Notes: generated by a model not told the origin, from the letters alone. Shown: positions 45,279 through 56,857, counted from the stretch's first letter. The stretch is DNA of 64,000 nucleotides from Amphibalanus amphitrite (GCF_019059575.1 NW_024881973.1:372001-436000); one strand, 5' to 3'. Made by a program: numbers and translations.

Positions 45279-46149
45279 TTAACCCGCGCCCCACTGGGGG
45301 GGGGGGCTATTTATAGCCCCCCCTCCCGTTTTTCTGCAATAACTTCCAAACCGCTTGACGAATCGACGCCAAACTTTCAGTACCTTCGGCTGCATCAATT
45401 TGACACCTTGTGTCAAAATCTGAACTTCGTAGCTACCATAGGTCGGCCGGAAAAATGGCCAAGTTATACGCATTATTGCAAAAAATTCACAAATATTAAT
45501 TTTTCAAATCAATTTTTCAGTACGTATTTGGCATCGTACACCAATATAAATGGCACCATCGTGTTCCTGAGCTCAAACTGCATCCAATAGACACCTTTTT
45601 TGTTGAAAAATTTCAACTTCAAAATTTGACCTTTTTTGACCTGAAAGTGACCTGACCTAAGCTAATTTCGACTCAAAATGACCTTGAATGGCACAGACGA
45701 CATCAAATTCGAAATCTATGGCCTAAATGGACCATAAAACATGTGTCACGTGACCGACGCATGATATAATATTTTCGTGACCTGTGATGACCTGACCCTG
45801 ACCTTAAAATCAAAGTACAAGTTTGGTACCCTCAAGGTATCTAGAGCATCTGTTCACGAGTGTGGAAACCAAAAATGAGCATGATCTGACTTGTAAGACG
45901 GCGGCCAGAGCCCAAAATGTGAACAAGCCAAAGTGCTAATAATTTTTACTTTGACCTGACCTGTGACGTCATCGGTGACCTCGAGGTCAATGAAATTAGG
46001 TTTCGCTCGACAGTTTTTCCGGGGCTATCAGACGCCGTTTGAATTTTGACGATCGGCCCAGTAGTTTCGGAGTTAGGAGGGGGGGCTATGAATAGCCCCC
46101 CCCCCCAGTAGGGCGTGTTATACACAGACCCCAGTGGGGCGCGGGTTAA
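45279..46149 (+). mobile_element. TTAA element family L, copy 1 (internally deleted)
   Basis: TTAA at 45279-45282 and 46146-46149. Left end CCCGCGCCCCACTGG with hairpin arms CTATTTATAG; right hairpin CTATGAATAG and CAGTAGGGCG / CCCAGTGGGGCG double tag. It lacks about 300 bp present in copy 2 (the CGGAATATATGTGAC area). Confidence 0.9.
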
Positions 46150-47324
46150 CCCGCGCCCCACTGGGGGGGCTATTTATAGCCCCCCCTCCCGTTTTTCTGC
46201 AATAACTTCCAAACCGCTTGACGGATCGACGCCAAAGTTTCAGTACCTTCGGCTGCATCAATTTGACACCTTGTGTCAAAATTTGAACTTCATAGCTACC
46301 ATACGTCGGCCGGAAATGACGTCAGAGTGACGTCATGTTCGTCCGATTTCGACGCAAAACATTGAACCACGGCAATCGCTCCCAAGAGCTCAGTTTTTAA
46401 GCTAGATCCAATTTCTTTGCATGAAAGGACTCAGAATTGACCGCACTATCAAACTGCTATCTCGGATTTTCAAAATTTTGAAAATTTCGAAAATTTTATA
46501 TAATAATATTCAAAATTTATATTTTTTCATTTTTTTCAAAAAGTTTTTGACTTTTCGAAAAAAACCGGAATATATGTGACAGAACGCATGATTATGACTA
46601 ACTCTAGCAAGTTTTAGCTAAATATCTTCAAAAATGGCCAAGTTATACGCATTATTACAAAAAATTCACAATTATTAATTTTTCAAATCAATTTTTAGTA
46701 CGTATTTGACATCGTACACCAATATAAATGGCACCATCGTGTTCCTGAGCTCAAACTGCATCTAATAGACACCTTTTTGTTGAAAAATTTTAACTTCAAA
46801 ATTTGACCTTTTTGGACCTGAAAGTGACCTGACCTAAGCTAAATTCGACTCAAAATGACCTCGAATGACACAGACGACATCAAATTCGAAATCTATGGCC
46901 TAAATGGACCATAAAACATGTGTCACGTGACCGACGCATGATATAATATTTTCGTGACCTGTGATGACCTGACCCTGACCTGAAAATCAAAGTACAAGTT
47001 TGGTACCCTCAAGGTATCTAGAGCATCTGTTCACGAGTGTGGAAACCAAAAATGAGCCTAATCTGACTTGTAAGCCGGCGGCCAGAGCCCAAAATGTGAA
47101 CAAGCCAAAGTGCTAATAATTCTTACTTTGACCTGACCTCTGACGTCATCGGTGACCTCGAGGTCAATTAAATTAGGTTTCGCTCGACAGTTTTTCCGGG
47201 GCTATCAGACGCCGTTTGAATTTTGACGATCGGCCTAGTAGTTTCGGAGTTAGGAGGGGGGGCTATGAATAGCCCCCCCCCAGTAGGGCGTGTTATACAC
47301 AGACCCCAGTGGGGCGCGGGTTAA
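46146..47324 (+). mobile_element. TTAA element family L, copy 2
   Basis: Complete L copy directly following copy 1 in the same direction with a shared TTAA. Core: CCGGAATATATGTGACAG, TGGACCATAAAACATGTGTC, TGACGTCATCGGTGACC near the right end. Non-coding. Confidence 0.92.
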
Positions 47325-48486
47325 CCCGCGCCCCGTAGGGGGGGCCGAAACGGCCCCCCCTGTCCTTTTCGGTCGATATCTCCTAAACGGCTGGAGATAT
47401 CGCCACCAAACTTTCAGGACCCCTCCGGGCATCAATTTTACACATTGTGACCAAAAAATTTTCCAGAGGCTATGATAGGTTGGCCACAAATGACGTCAGA
47501 GTGACGTCATGTTCTGTCATTTTCGACCGAAAAAAGACCTTCGCGAGAAGACCTGTCAGGACTACAGCTTTGAAGATACAGAAAAATGATCAAGACATAA
47601 AAGGTGTAGAATTGACAGGGCTACAAAACTGCTATCTCGAATTTTTGAAATGTTTGAGTTTTGACCCCAAAAATCAAAAAAGCATTTTTTTGGATATATT
47701 CGCTAAAAAATCCAAAAAGTTTGAGTTTCAAAAAAACCGGAATATATGTGATAGTGCCTACCGTCTTCTATCTACATACCAAATTTCAGATCGATACCTC
47801 GTTTTTTGGCCAAGTTATAGCGAAAAAACTGTTCAAAAATGATGACGTCAAATTTTCAAACTCAATTTTTGGCAATTCTAGAACTCGTAGAGCAAAACGA
47901 AGACCACCATTAGACTCCCCGTGACGAGCTGCATCGAATCGATACCCATTTTATGCAAAAATATCAACTTTGAAATTTGACCTAATTTGACCTGACCTTG
48001 ACCTGACCTTCACAAAAACGTGACCTAGGCTGGCCCCAAAGGCTGCCTAACCCACATAATCGCATTTGTCATGTAAAATGGACCATAAAACATGTATCAC
48101 ACGACACATTCATATTGTGACCCCCGGTGACCTGACCTCGCTGTGACCTGACCTGGTATCAGTGACCTCAGATAGCAAAGTATGTGTTTGACGAACAATG
48201 TACCATCGATGGTTTTCAATAAATTACCAATTTACTCGCTTTCACAGCACATTTCTTGAATTGCCTGTGAACGGTGAAAATCTGACCTTCGACCTGACCT
48301 GTGACGTCATCGGTTTGACCTAGGTCAATGAAATTTGGTCACAAGGTAGTTCCCGGGTGGGGCTATCGAACGCCGTTTGAATTTTGAAAATCGGCCGGTA
48401 ACTTTCCGAGATCTTAGGGGGGGCCGATACGGCCCCCCCCCTACGGGTGGTAGGGTCCGCCGGTAGCCCTACGGGGCGCGGGTTAA
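47321..48486 (+). mobile_element. TTAA element family M
   Basis: Shares TTAA 47321-47324 with L. Left end CCCGCGCCCCGTAGGG with CCGAAACGG hairpin; right hairpin CCGATACGG and the CTACGGG tag twice. The core is close to I (GCATCGAATCGATACCC, CCTGACCTTGACC, TGACGTCATCGGTTTGACC). Confidence 0.92.
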
Positions 48487-49169
48487 AGGAAGACTGCCAC
48501 CTTCAAAAAGTTTTCTCAGATCGGCCTATGATTTATTCCCTGGACAAAACAAAATTTTAGAATTCACCTGACAAAGTATCATCACGTGAATCGCGAAAAA
48601 AATTGTCGATTATCATACAATTATCAATCGGTTAATGTCTAGCGACAATGTTTACACATCACTAGACTTCAAGGTCATAAGATTATTACATTTTATTTGA
48701 AAAAGTAAGGTATTTTATGATTTACTAATATATGATTTCATAAGAAATTGGCCATGTTTAATTTATTTTGCATTTTTAAGTTCGTAAAACATTTAAAAAT
48801 CATGGCTCATTTGGAATGGGTCTGGCCCATGTTAAACCCCATTTCCCACACTTTTTTGGAAAAAATGAACTACTGAATATGTAAGTTTAACTTTTATTTT
48901 GACACTCCAAAATTCTTTTCTGATCTCGAAACAATCAAAGTTTTGACATATACTTACCAAAAGATAAGAAAATTCATGTTTCAAAGTTATCGATAAACAG
49001 TAGAGATGTCGGTTTTCTTGGACTAAAAAAATGGCATCAAACTGAACTTTGGTCTCCGATTTCTCGCAAACGGGTTCGAATTTCGGAAAACCGACTTCAG
49101 TCTGGGACATAGGTGGCTCAGCTCTAGTGAAAACTGTTTTGTGGAAAAAAGGTGGCAGTCTACCTTTAA
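48483..49169. mobile_element. TTAA-flanked element R with AGG..AGACTGCCACC ends
   Basis: AGGAAGACTGCCACC at the left and the complement of AGGTAGACTGCCACC at the right, with TTAA at 48483-48486 (shared with M) and 49166-49169. The termini resemble P in starting AGG and lack the CCC end and hairpin. AT-rich, non-coding interior of 0.7 kb. Confidence 0.72.
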
Positions 49170-49559
49170 TGTTCTGGTGGTGTCAGCGTGTCGGTGATGT
49201 GATGAAGTTCATGGGTGATGGGATAATTTTCGGAATGCCTGAGACGAGGCATTAGCATCACGGATGTTAGTTGTCGGACTTTCGTTCCCGTCTTGAGCTG
49301 ATATGTTGTAACATCTCAGATGTTATAACATCTCTCTGTGAAACTATAGTTTCACAACATTCCGGCCAGTTACTTCTCCGGCCGTCGTCAGTTGTTCTTT
49401 GGTTGGTCCACGAAAGATCTTGGGTGTTGGTGGCATTGCGCCGTACGCGTCATACCTTATCGAAAGCTCCTGTGGTCAGCGGGAAATGATCTCGGGTTGC
49501 CCCGGTGATAGGCGACAGTTGTTACTAATACTCCACCGCTCGAGGCAGACATAGCGGCC
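49170..49559. other. No recognisable feature
   Basis: TTGTAACATCTCAGATGTTA near 49304 is an imperfect palindrome; otherwise nothing assigned. Confidence 0.35.
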
Positions 49560-49911
49560 AGACAAACGAACATCGATGTCAAATCTGAGGACTTCTTTGG
49601 CAAAAGAGCGTTGAAAGAGCTATCGAATGCGCTTTTCCGCGGCGCTGCAGCTCTATTAGTTCCCAAATTATGCGCCAGGTTTTCGAAAATTATTCAAACA
49701 ATCCAAACTTGACCTTTTATGACCTCTGGTCACCTGAGCTGTGACCTGACTTATAAAGACCAAGTATTCTCTTCATTTTAACTGTCTTTCTAATGCCGCC
49801 TACCGCTTGTCGCTACGTGGCCCAGGAGCCCATTTAGACGGGGATGTTCAGACATACACCCCCGGCCCGGCGCCGAAGGCGCTGAGCACCGCGGACCAGC
49901 GCGGGTAAAAC
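49560..49911 (+). mobile_element. Family H right-half relic
   Basis: GGGCTATCGAATGCGCTTTTC-like sequence and CGCTACGTGGCCCAGGAGCC match 26300-26550 of H; a degenerate right end GCGCGGGTAA closes it. The left half is missing. Confidence 0.6.
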
Positions 49912-49969
49912 TGCTCCGTCTCCGTCTTTACTGTGTGGGCAAACACACTCCACTGGGTGGGCAAAAATC

Positions 49970-50165
49970 TTTACTGGGATCATATCACATGTTTGAACGC
50001 TTGAAACCACGAAAAACTGCAAACGCGCGGCTAATGCGAGCCGACATACGCCAAATCGCGATTCCGGCCAAACATGGTCTCGAAAAGTAAGTTAGAGGTC
50101 AAAGGTCATTTGGGTCAGGGTCATAAAATTTCAAGGCTAGGTGTAAAATTGATCAACGCGAGGCA
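49970..50165 (+). mobile_element. Family T fragment
   Basis: CATGTTTGAACGCTTGAAACC through GTGTAAAATTGATCAACGCG matches 62538-62715 of element T. Confidence 0.7.
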
Positions 50166-50199
50166 GGGGCGGATCTAGGATTTCGATAGGGTGGGGGCA

Positions 50200-51417
50200 G
50201 TCAAGCACAGGGGCGGCACATTTTCCGCCTACGGGGGCGGCATTCATAGGGTCTGTTCCAGTCCAGCGGAAAAAAAACGAGCTTGACGGCCGTCACGAGA
50301 CGCAGCGATTGATATTCAAATTTAGGGTCTCAGGTCAACTGGTGACCTCTGGTCAGGTAACTTACCCTTAAGTCGGGTTTTTGTTTTTGGCAAATAATTT
50401 TGCAAACAAATGGCCACAGAGCAAAATTTAGGCATAATCGTATTCCTCTCAAGCTGCGTCGAATGTTGTGGGTACTTTTTGTTCGATAAAGGTCACAATC
50501 AATCAAGATTGACACAAAGGTCGTCAGGTCAAGCCCCCTCAGGAGTCTCAGGACACTGTTCGGACTAGGTCAGGTTGCATATCAATCGATTTGGAAGCTC
50601 ATTGCAATCACAATGGTGCCTTTCCCGACTCTAGCTTAATTTGGTCGAAAGTTATTAACGAAAAACGATTATGACCCAAAAGAACGTCCTCTGTGACGTT
50701 CTCTGTGACGTCAAAAAAGTAAAAAATGCCAAAATAAGGCACGGAATCCTTTGACGAGCGTATGAAAACACATTTCTATGCGTCTTCGGGCGGATTCTAG
50801 AATACCTATATGTTGCAAAAAGAGCAAGTTCAGTATTTCACCCATAGGTTTATAATGGGAGAGGTCACGTGACTGATCTGAACCAAGATGAATTGTACGA
50901 AAAACCCAAGATATACGAAGTATGAGTACCCGGGAGCTCGTTACTTTCTGAAAATGTCATCATTCTCGCCGACACTTTGCCTGGCGTTGGCGGCGTTGCG
51001 AAGCTGCGACATTTTTTGACAGTGCAGACTGCAGAGGTTTACTTATAACCTTTAGAGGTTTATGCATCGGTCAGTGACCTGACCATAGGTGGAGAGTTGT
51101 GCTGAACTGTGGGTGCACGAACTCTCCCAATTCCACGCCGGCTTGGCTTTGAAGCCGCAACAGACTGTGGAGGTCAAGGTCACCGCTAGGGCGGCGGCGG
51201 ATTTGCTGCGCCCGAGCACCCACCGTTCGGCACAATTATCCACCTATGGACCTGAACTAACTTGAAAATGAATCAGGTGTCATAAGGTCTGGTTTGGATG
51301 GGGGCTCACGTAGGCCAAGTTTCCGCTGTCTATCGAAGGAAAACGGCTCCGGAGCAGTCACGAAAAAAAATCGTAAGGGGTGCAACTTCCCCTCCTCCCT
51401 CGGCCCGCGAGGGTTAA
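50200..51417 (+). mobile_element. Degenerate family B copy, with a MITE inside
   Basis: Order of motifs as in B (GTCACGAGACGCAGCGATTG, AGGTCAACTGGTGACCTC, ATAGGTTTATAATGGG, right end CTCGGCCCGCGAGGG and TTAA at 51414). It is mutated throughout and carries the fold-back MITE at 51083-51249. Confidence 0.65.
51083..51249. mobile_element. Fold-back MITE of 167 bp
   Basis: Ends CCATAGGTGG and CCACCTATGG; the arms continue imperfectly (GTTGTGC-GAAC-GTGGGTGC). ACCTGA occurs on both sides as a likely target duplication, and the B copies lack this insert. Superfamily uncertain. Confidence 0.7.
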
Positions 51418-52590
51418 CCAACGCCACGCTGGGGGGGGGCAGAATCTGCCCCCCTACCGTTTTTCGCCAATAACTTCTAAACGCGTTACGCCAGCGACGT
51501 CAAACTTTCAGTACCTTATCATACATCAATTTGACACGTTCCCTGAAAATTGGAGCGAAATCCGTCGGAAAATTTTTGAGAAATTGACGTTTTAGTGACG
51601 TCATGTTCGCCATTTTCGCCTCAAAAACGGCAAAATTTCAAACGCCGCTAACTTCTTCATTTTTAAAGGAATCAAGACGTAACAAAAAAGGTTAAACGTG
51701 ATTCTACTTTGTCTATCAAATGGCTATCTCGGTTTTTTGAAACTTTTGGATTTTGGCCAAAAATTTTAAAAAAACTGACTTTTTTGGGAAAATATTTATA
51801 AAATCCAATATTTTGAGTTAATCGAAAAAACCGGAATATATGTCAAAGAAGTGGTCTATGTGCACATACATACCAATTTTGAGAAGAATCGGTTCAAAAA
51901 TGTGGGAGTTATTCAAAATTTTATGACGTCACCACACACAAATTTTTAGAAAAATGATTTTTTTGGAAGTTCTAGACCTCGTACGGAAACAAAAATAGCA
52001 TCATTCGATTCGCCGTGAAAAACTGCATCAGATAGACACCTTTTTAGGCCTTAACAACCAACTTCAAAATTTGACCCCACTTGACCTGACCTTGACCTGA
52101 CCTCGACCTGAAATTCATCCAGAGGTGGTCCATATCACTTATTGAGTGTGCCTATTGAATTCCAAGAGTAAAATGACCCATAAAACATGTGTCGCACATG
52201 CCCTTTTCTATATTTTGTTTTTGGTGACCTGACCTGACCTGACCTGACCTTGACCTTGACCTTTGAATGACATTGTGTGCAACGAATATTGTCTTGGTAG
52301 TCTAAGAACACGTTTTGGGCAATCAGTCTCAGTCCATTCTTCGGCAACTACGGTGCAAGGCCGATACTGTAGAAACTTGCATTTTGTACCCTTGACCTGA
52401 CCTTGACCTGACCTCTGACCTACTTAAGCAAAAAAATTTGGGCTCTTAAGATCCGCCTTGTTGAGAGCTTTCGAGTGCCGTTTTCCCCGTCTTTCTACGA
52501 CCATCGGTTCGGAAGTTAGACAAGGGGGCAGAATCTGCCCCCCCCCAGCAGGGCGCGTATGGCTGAATAGCCCAGCGGGGCGCGGGTTAA
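51414..52590 (+). mobile_element. TTAA element family N
   Basis: TTAA at 51414-51417 (shared with the B relic) and 52587-52590. Left CCAACGCCACGCTGG with GCAGAATCTGC hairpin; right GCAGAATCTGC hairpin, CAGCAGGGCG and CCAGCGGGGCG double tag. Core with CCGGAATATATGTCA, ATAAAACATGTGTCGC and repeated CCTGA at 52226-52252. Confidence 0.9.
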
Positions 52591-52835
52591 GAAGGGGTTA
52601 GTCTGGCTTCAGGGACGTCGCTACGAGTTCAGAGGGAGCTACTTTCATTTCAGAGGGCGGCACTGTATCTCAGGGTCTTGGCTAATGAATTTCGACTAGG
52701 GGGCAAACCAGACCTCAGAAGCCAGAATGACACCACGTAACATACATATACCGTATACACTGCATGTACCATGCACAGGCTAGGATACAAAATTTATGCC
52801 CAAACATAAGTAGGTATTCGTACACCTATTTCTAC
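52591..52835. other. No recognisable feature
   Basis: Short spacer between N and the minisatellite; nothing seen. Confidence 0.3.
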
Positions 52836-52839
52836 CGAG

Positions 52840-53640
52840 GGGCTAAGAGGCCAGCGTAAGGCGCTCGAAGGCCCAGGACGAGCCCTCGGAGGCTAGCATG
52901 GGGCACTCAGAGGCCGCTTTGGGGACCCTAAAAGGCCAAATATGGGGGGGGGCGTGTGGGGTTAAAAGCCCGCACGTAGGCCTTGTAAGACCAACGGAGT
53001 AGGGCCTTCTGAGGCCATATAGGGCCCTATGATGACAATTTGGGCCCCCTTAGGCCAGTATGGGCCTGGGCCCTCTTTGGTCGGTGTGGGGCCCTCTGTG
53101 GACAGCGTTGGACACTCTGAGGCCAGCGTGGGCCCCCTGTCTTCTGAAAACTGAGATTGGTGCTGACTGCTGAGTCCTCAGAAGCCAGAGCGGGGTGTTC
53201 ATAGACTGGCGCTGGGCCATCAGAGGCCAAATGGAAGGCCTCGACAGCCAGAATTCAGCACTTATGCATGATTGGGCCTTAGAGGTCGGACTGAGGCCCC
53301 GGAGGGCGACATGGAGCCATCAGAGGAATTCATAGCCCGAGTTGGACCCTCCTAAAGCTTAGGGTATCAGCCCTCAACCAGCGCAAGACTCTAGGCAGAT
53401 CGATATCTGCTCTGAGGCTGACGTGGGGCTCTCGGGGACTATCTTGAGCCCTCAAGGATCTAAGACCGGAGATAGGATCTACAGGGGCCGATGTCGAGCC
53501 TCCGAAGCCTGTGCAGGGTCTTCAGAGGTCGACGACATGAAGCTCTTAGAGACCGAGCTATGACCAGCGTGACCTCTCAGTAACCAGCATGGCCTCTACC
53601 GGTCTGTGCAGGAGCCTGTAGAAGTCACTAGAAAGGTCAC
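52840..53640 (+). repeat. Degenerate minisatellite, unit about 25-35 bp
   Basis: An irregular repeat around CCCTC-GAGGCCAGCGTGGGG recurs more than twenty times with heavy substitution. Frames through it are not genes. Confidence 0.65.
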
Positions 53641-53721
53641 CAAAGCAGGTTTGTATACGACTCAATCAATAGCAATCAATTCAATCACGACAAATTTGGG
53701 AAACCAATCAAATCAATCAAG

Positions 53722-54388
53722 TCAGAACTCAAATCGCGGGGCGATTTGAGTTCGTCCGAGCAGCAAGTCGTTGGGGGATAGGTAGACGCCGGCTATGGGG
53801 TCAGCGCCGGGCTTTCTGCCGATTGGTCGTTCGTTCAATAAATTTGCTGCTTCAAACAGAACCGTCTGTAATTCACCGAAGGTCAAAACGCTGTCTCCAA
53901 TAGCGATAGTGATGGCCCGCTTGATCAGACGTATGAGAGATTCGCTACAGCCATTCTGCCACGGCGCATCCGAAGATTTTGTGAAAGTCCACTTGAGGCC
54001 ATGATTCGCTCCTGCATTGGACAAATCGTCTAAATCCCACTTGTGTATCATGTCGCGTAGCTCTTTGCTGGCGGCCACGGGCCACTAGTTGAGACCCAGC
54101 GTCCGAGTATAATGTAGCTGGATAGCCGCGAAGAGTGACGAACCGACGGAACGCCAGTTGAAAATCCTGCGTGCTGTATCCTGAAACCAAGTCTATGTAT
54201 ACTGCTCTGGAAGCCAGGCAGGTAAATAACACGCCGTAGACTTTTGCCTTTGTTCGACGCTTGATCGTGTCTCTGATAAGAAATGGTCCGAACATGTCCA
54301 AGGCTGTGTTGTAGTGACCGCGGTCAGACATGGGTCGCAGCATGAAGATCAATGAACCTTCGCAAGGACGATCGACGTTATACTTCAC
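53722..54388 (-). pseudogene. BEL/Pao integrase core (frameshifted)
   Basis: The minus-strand reading has the BEL/Pao integrase catalytic region: the first catalytic Asp in LDMFGPF, KRRTKAK, the RAVYIDL block and the second Asp in YSDAGSQ. After a frameshift near 54070 it continues with the NG-SES segment (catalytic Glu), NERPIG and PNDLLLGR at the C-terminal side. It ends abruptly at 53722 beside AT-rich sequence. It belongs with 60470-64000; the intervening part is the gypsy relic. Confidence 0.85.
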
Positions 54389-54515
54389 GGACGAAGAGAT
54401 ACGCCGACACTACGAAAATGGACTGTGCTTCGCCTGCCATCAGCCAGGTCACTTTAGACGCTACTGCCCGGTCGCGCCCAGACCCTCGGGAAACGGCCCT
54501 CGTCGGTTGCACTAG
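54345..54515 (+). pseudogene. Gag C-terminal zinc knuckle (Ty3/gypsy)
   Basis: A 57-codon frame has one CCHC knuckle (C-x2-C-x4-H-x4-C, at 54426-54467), which binds genomic RNA during particle assembly. Capsid and matrix parts are absent. The frame stops at 54515 before the protease. Confidence 0.75.
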
Positions 54516-54673
54516 GGGGCCAGCCGACGGATCGTCCCAAGAGTCCCTCTGCAGACTGCTCAAACAAGTACATCAATCAAATCCCACCACCTAAGGAGAA
54601 TCGCGAACCCGACAAAGGGACGCCCGAAACTGACGCTGTAGTATGCACGTGCTTCATCGGGATTGCAGGTCGG

Positions 54674-55273
54674 ATGGCAGAAGTACTGATCGACACGGGC
54701 TCCAGCGTCACCCTGGTGCATGAAAACGCAGTCAAGAGTGCGGATGTCAGGCACTCAAGGCCACCCTCATCTCGTTTGAAGTCCGCAACGGGACACGACA
54801 TCTTGGTAACTCACGAAGCACTGGTCAACTTTAATGTAGGAGGTCAGCTGATTGGACACTGGGCCTATGTGAGCCCACAACTGACTCATCAGGCACTCAT
54901 TGGGTACGATTTCATAGCCGGGAATGACATCATGATCGACGGTAAACGACAGACAATATACAGTCCATACTCAAGCCAGGTGCCACTGAGCGGAGCCAAA
55001 CGGACGATGGAGGTCAGGACTCAGCCTGACCCCAAGCCTACAAGAAGAAAAGAGGAACCACAGGAAAAGTCCCTTCCAGATCATGACGTGACCAGCAGCG
55101 GACAACGGGAACGACAAACCCAGGAGCACCAGCCATCACAGCAGGGCAACAAAACGGTCTGGAACATTGAGGACATCGATACGGGCTGTCTGGCGGAGGA
55201 ACAGCGCATGGCTTTACTCTCGCTGATTGGAACTCATAGCAGCTGTTTCTCATGGGACGGTAGCCTCGGCACA
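54674..55273 (+). pseudogene. Retroviral-type aspartic protease (Ty3/gypsy)
   Basis: The active-site DTGSS lies at residues 7-11 and the second conserved block ALIGYDF about 80 residues on. A charged linker toward RT follows. The enzyme would cut the polyprotein; here the frame is broken by the insertion starting at 55274. Confidence 0.82.
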
Positions 55274-56523
55274 TGTAGGGGAGAGTGGGGTAATTTGGCC
55301 GCTTTTTTTAGAAAACGATGTAACTAAAAATCGACAACACATTTCTGCATTTTCTCAACGCTGACAAGTGTGGCATACATTCTACTTTCTTGGACTGTAA
55401 ACTTGAAATGATTGAGTAACTACTTATATTGAAATTGTGGCGTATTACAAAGGTCTGCAAAGCGGCCAAATTACCCCACTAGCAGGGTTATTTGGCCGGG
55501 GGTGTGGGGCAATTTGGCCGGTGTTACTTTGAGGCCATGATTTTTGTTATAGGCAAGTCAGCTTCACATTCAGCAATGACGCTTGTCCTACGACGCATTT
55601 GAAGCATTTTGGAGGTTGATTCAGCCGTCACAGGGGTCGAAAATAGTCAAAATAGCGGCTCTAGATGCGATGACAGTCTTTTTACGAATAACTTTTGAAA
55701 TAATCAAGTTAGGCCAAAACTAAAAGTACCATCGTAATTCTCTCGTCATTCCGCATCGAAACATGTATGTGTTGACCTCGAGAGGTCAGGTCAAGGTCAA
55801 GATCAAGGTTGGCTTCAGGTCACGTTACCTCAGGTCGCTTGACCTCAAGGTTACGTGAGTTCAAGGTCATCATGTATATCATTCGATGCGCCTTGACGAG
55901 CTGAACACAATGAGACCATTTGCACGGCTGTATCTTTTTCTGTAAGTATTTATTAGTAAAAAAGCGTTAGGTGACCTTTGATGACGTCACATGCCCTTAC
56001 AGCTGTCCAATAGGAAATATGGCATCAAGGTAGTCAAAGTTGGTCATGAATTATGTCCTTTATGGTATAATTGACCATGACAACTCTGCCGACCCAGCAT
56101 AGTGACTGAGCGCACCGGCCAAGTTGCCCCGCTAGCCCCGGCCAAATAACCCCACATTGCCATTCTGAAAATTTTTGTCTATAAAGTCGTCATAGCTGTA
56201 CAAAACTAGATGAAATTGCTCTTGGAACCGCTGAACACCCTCAAAAATGGCGCTATAATGTTCGAATTCGTTTACAGCCCAAATACTACATGTTATACAA
56301 ATTTCTAAACGGAAGTAAAAGTTGCCATTTTCTAACGTAATTCACCTTTTATTAATTTTGAATAAAACTAAGAGGGGGAAAGTTTTGACATTTGTTCTCG
56401 AGTTAGTTCTGCCGATGACAAATGAATAGAGACTAAAGTTATTTCATTCACTTTTATCAGCTTTCGTACAGGTAGGGGCGGTCAATTTACACCACCGGCC
56501 AAATTACCCCACTCTCCCCTACA
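55274..56523. mobile_element. MITE with GTAGGGGAGAGTGGGG ends, AGGTCA-rich core
   Basis: Inverted ends TGTAGGGGAGAGTGGGGTAA (55274) and its complement (to 56523), with further copies of GGCCAAATTACCCCACT inside. It splits the gypsy pol frame between protease and RT. The interior (55760-55990) is nearly the inverted D core: ATATCATTCGATGCG, the CTTGACGAGCTGAACACAAT segment and dense AGGTCA. No TTAA is at the borders; ACA may be the duplication. Confidence 0.82.
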
Positions 56524-56780
56524 CTCTTGGAACATCGCATCGAGCTCACGACAAAGGATCCGGTCCGCAGAGCGGGATACAAGGCCAGCCATCAAGACAG
56601 AGAAATCATCGAAAGGGAAATCCGGGAGATGTTGGACAAGGACCTCATCGAGCCATCAGTGTCGGCATATGCAGCAGGAGTGGTACTAGTACCAAAGAAA
56701 AATGGTGAAACACGCTTCTGTGTCGACTACCGGGGCCTGAACAAAATCACCCAGACAGGACCCTCAAGCCCAACCAGGAA
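56524..56780 (+). pseudogene. RT N-terminal remnant (Ty3/gypsy)
   Basis: It shows the typical start of gypsy RT: the primer-grip-preceding VVLVPKKNGETRFCVDYR block and LNKIT. The fingers and palm, including YVDD, and RNase H are gone; the frame jumps to unrelated codons near 56755 and then to integrase. An internal deletion is the simplest reading. Confidence 0.8.
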
Positions 56781-56857
56781 ACACAGGAGCAGCGTGCACT
56801 ACAACGCCACCTGGATTCGAAAGCACAGGCAAACAGGAGATACGAGGGCGAAGGGGT

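Noticed and set aside
52135-53230. Short minus-strand frames near N and the minisatellite
   Set aside because: Repeat-derived; sequence follows the tandem unit.
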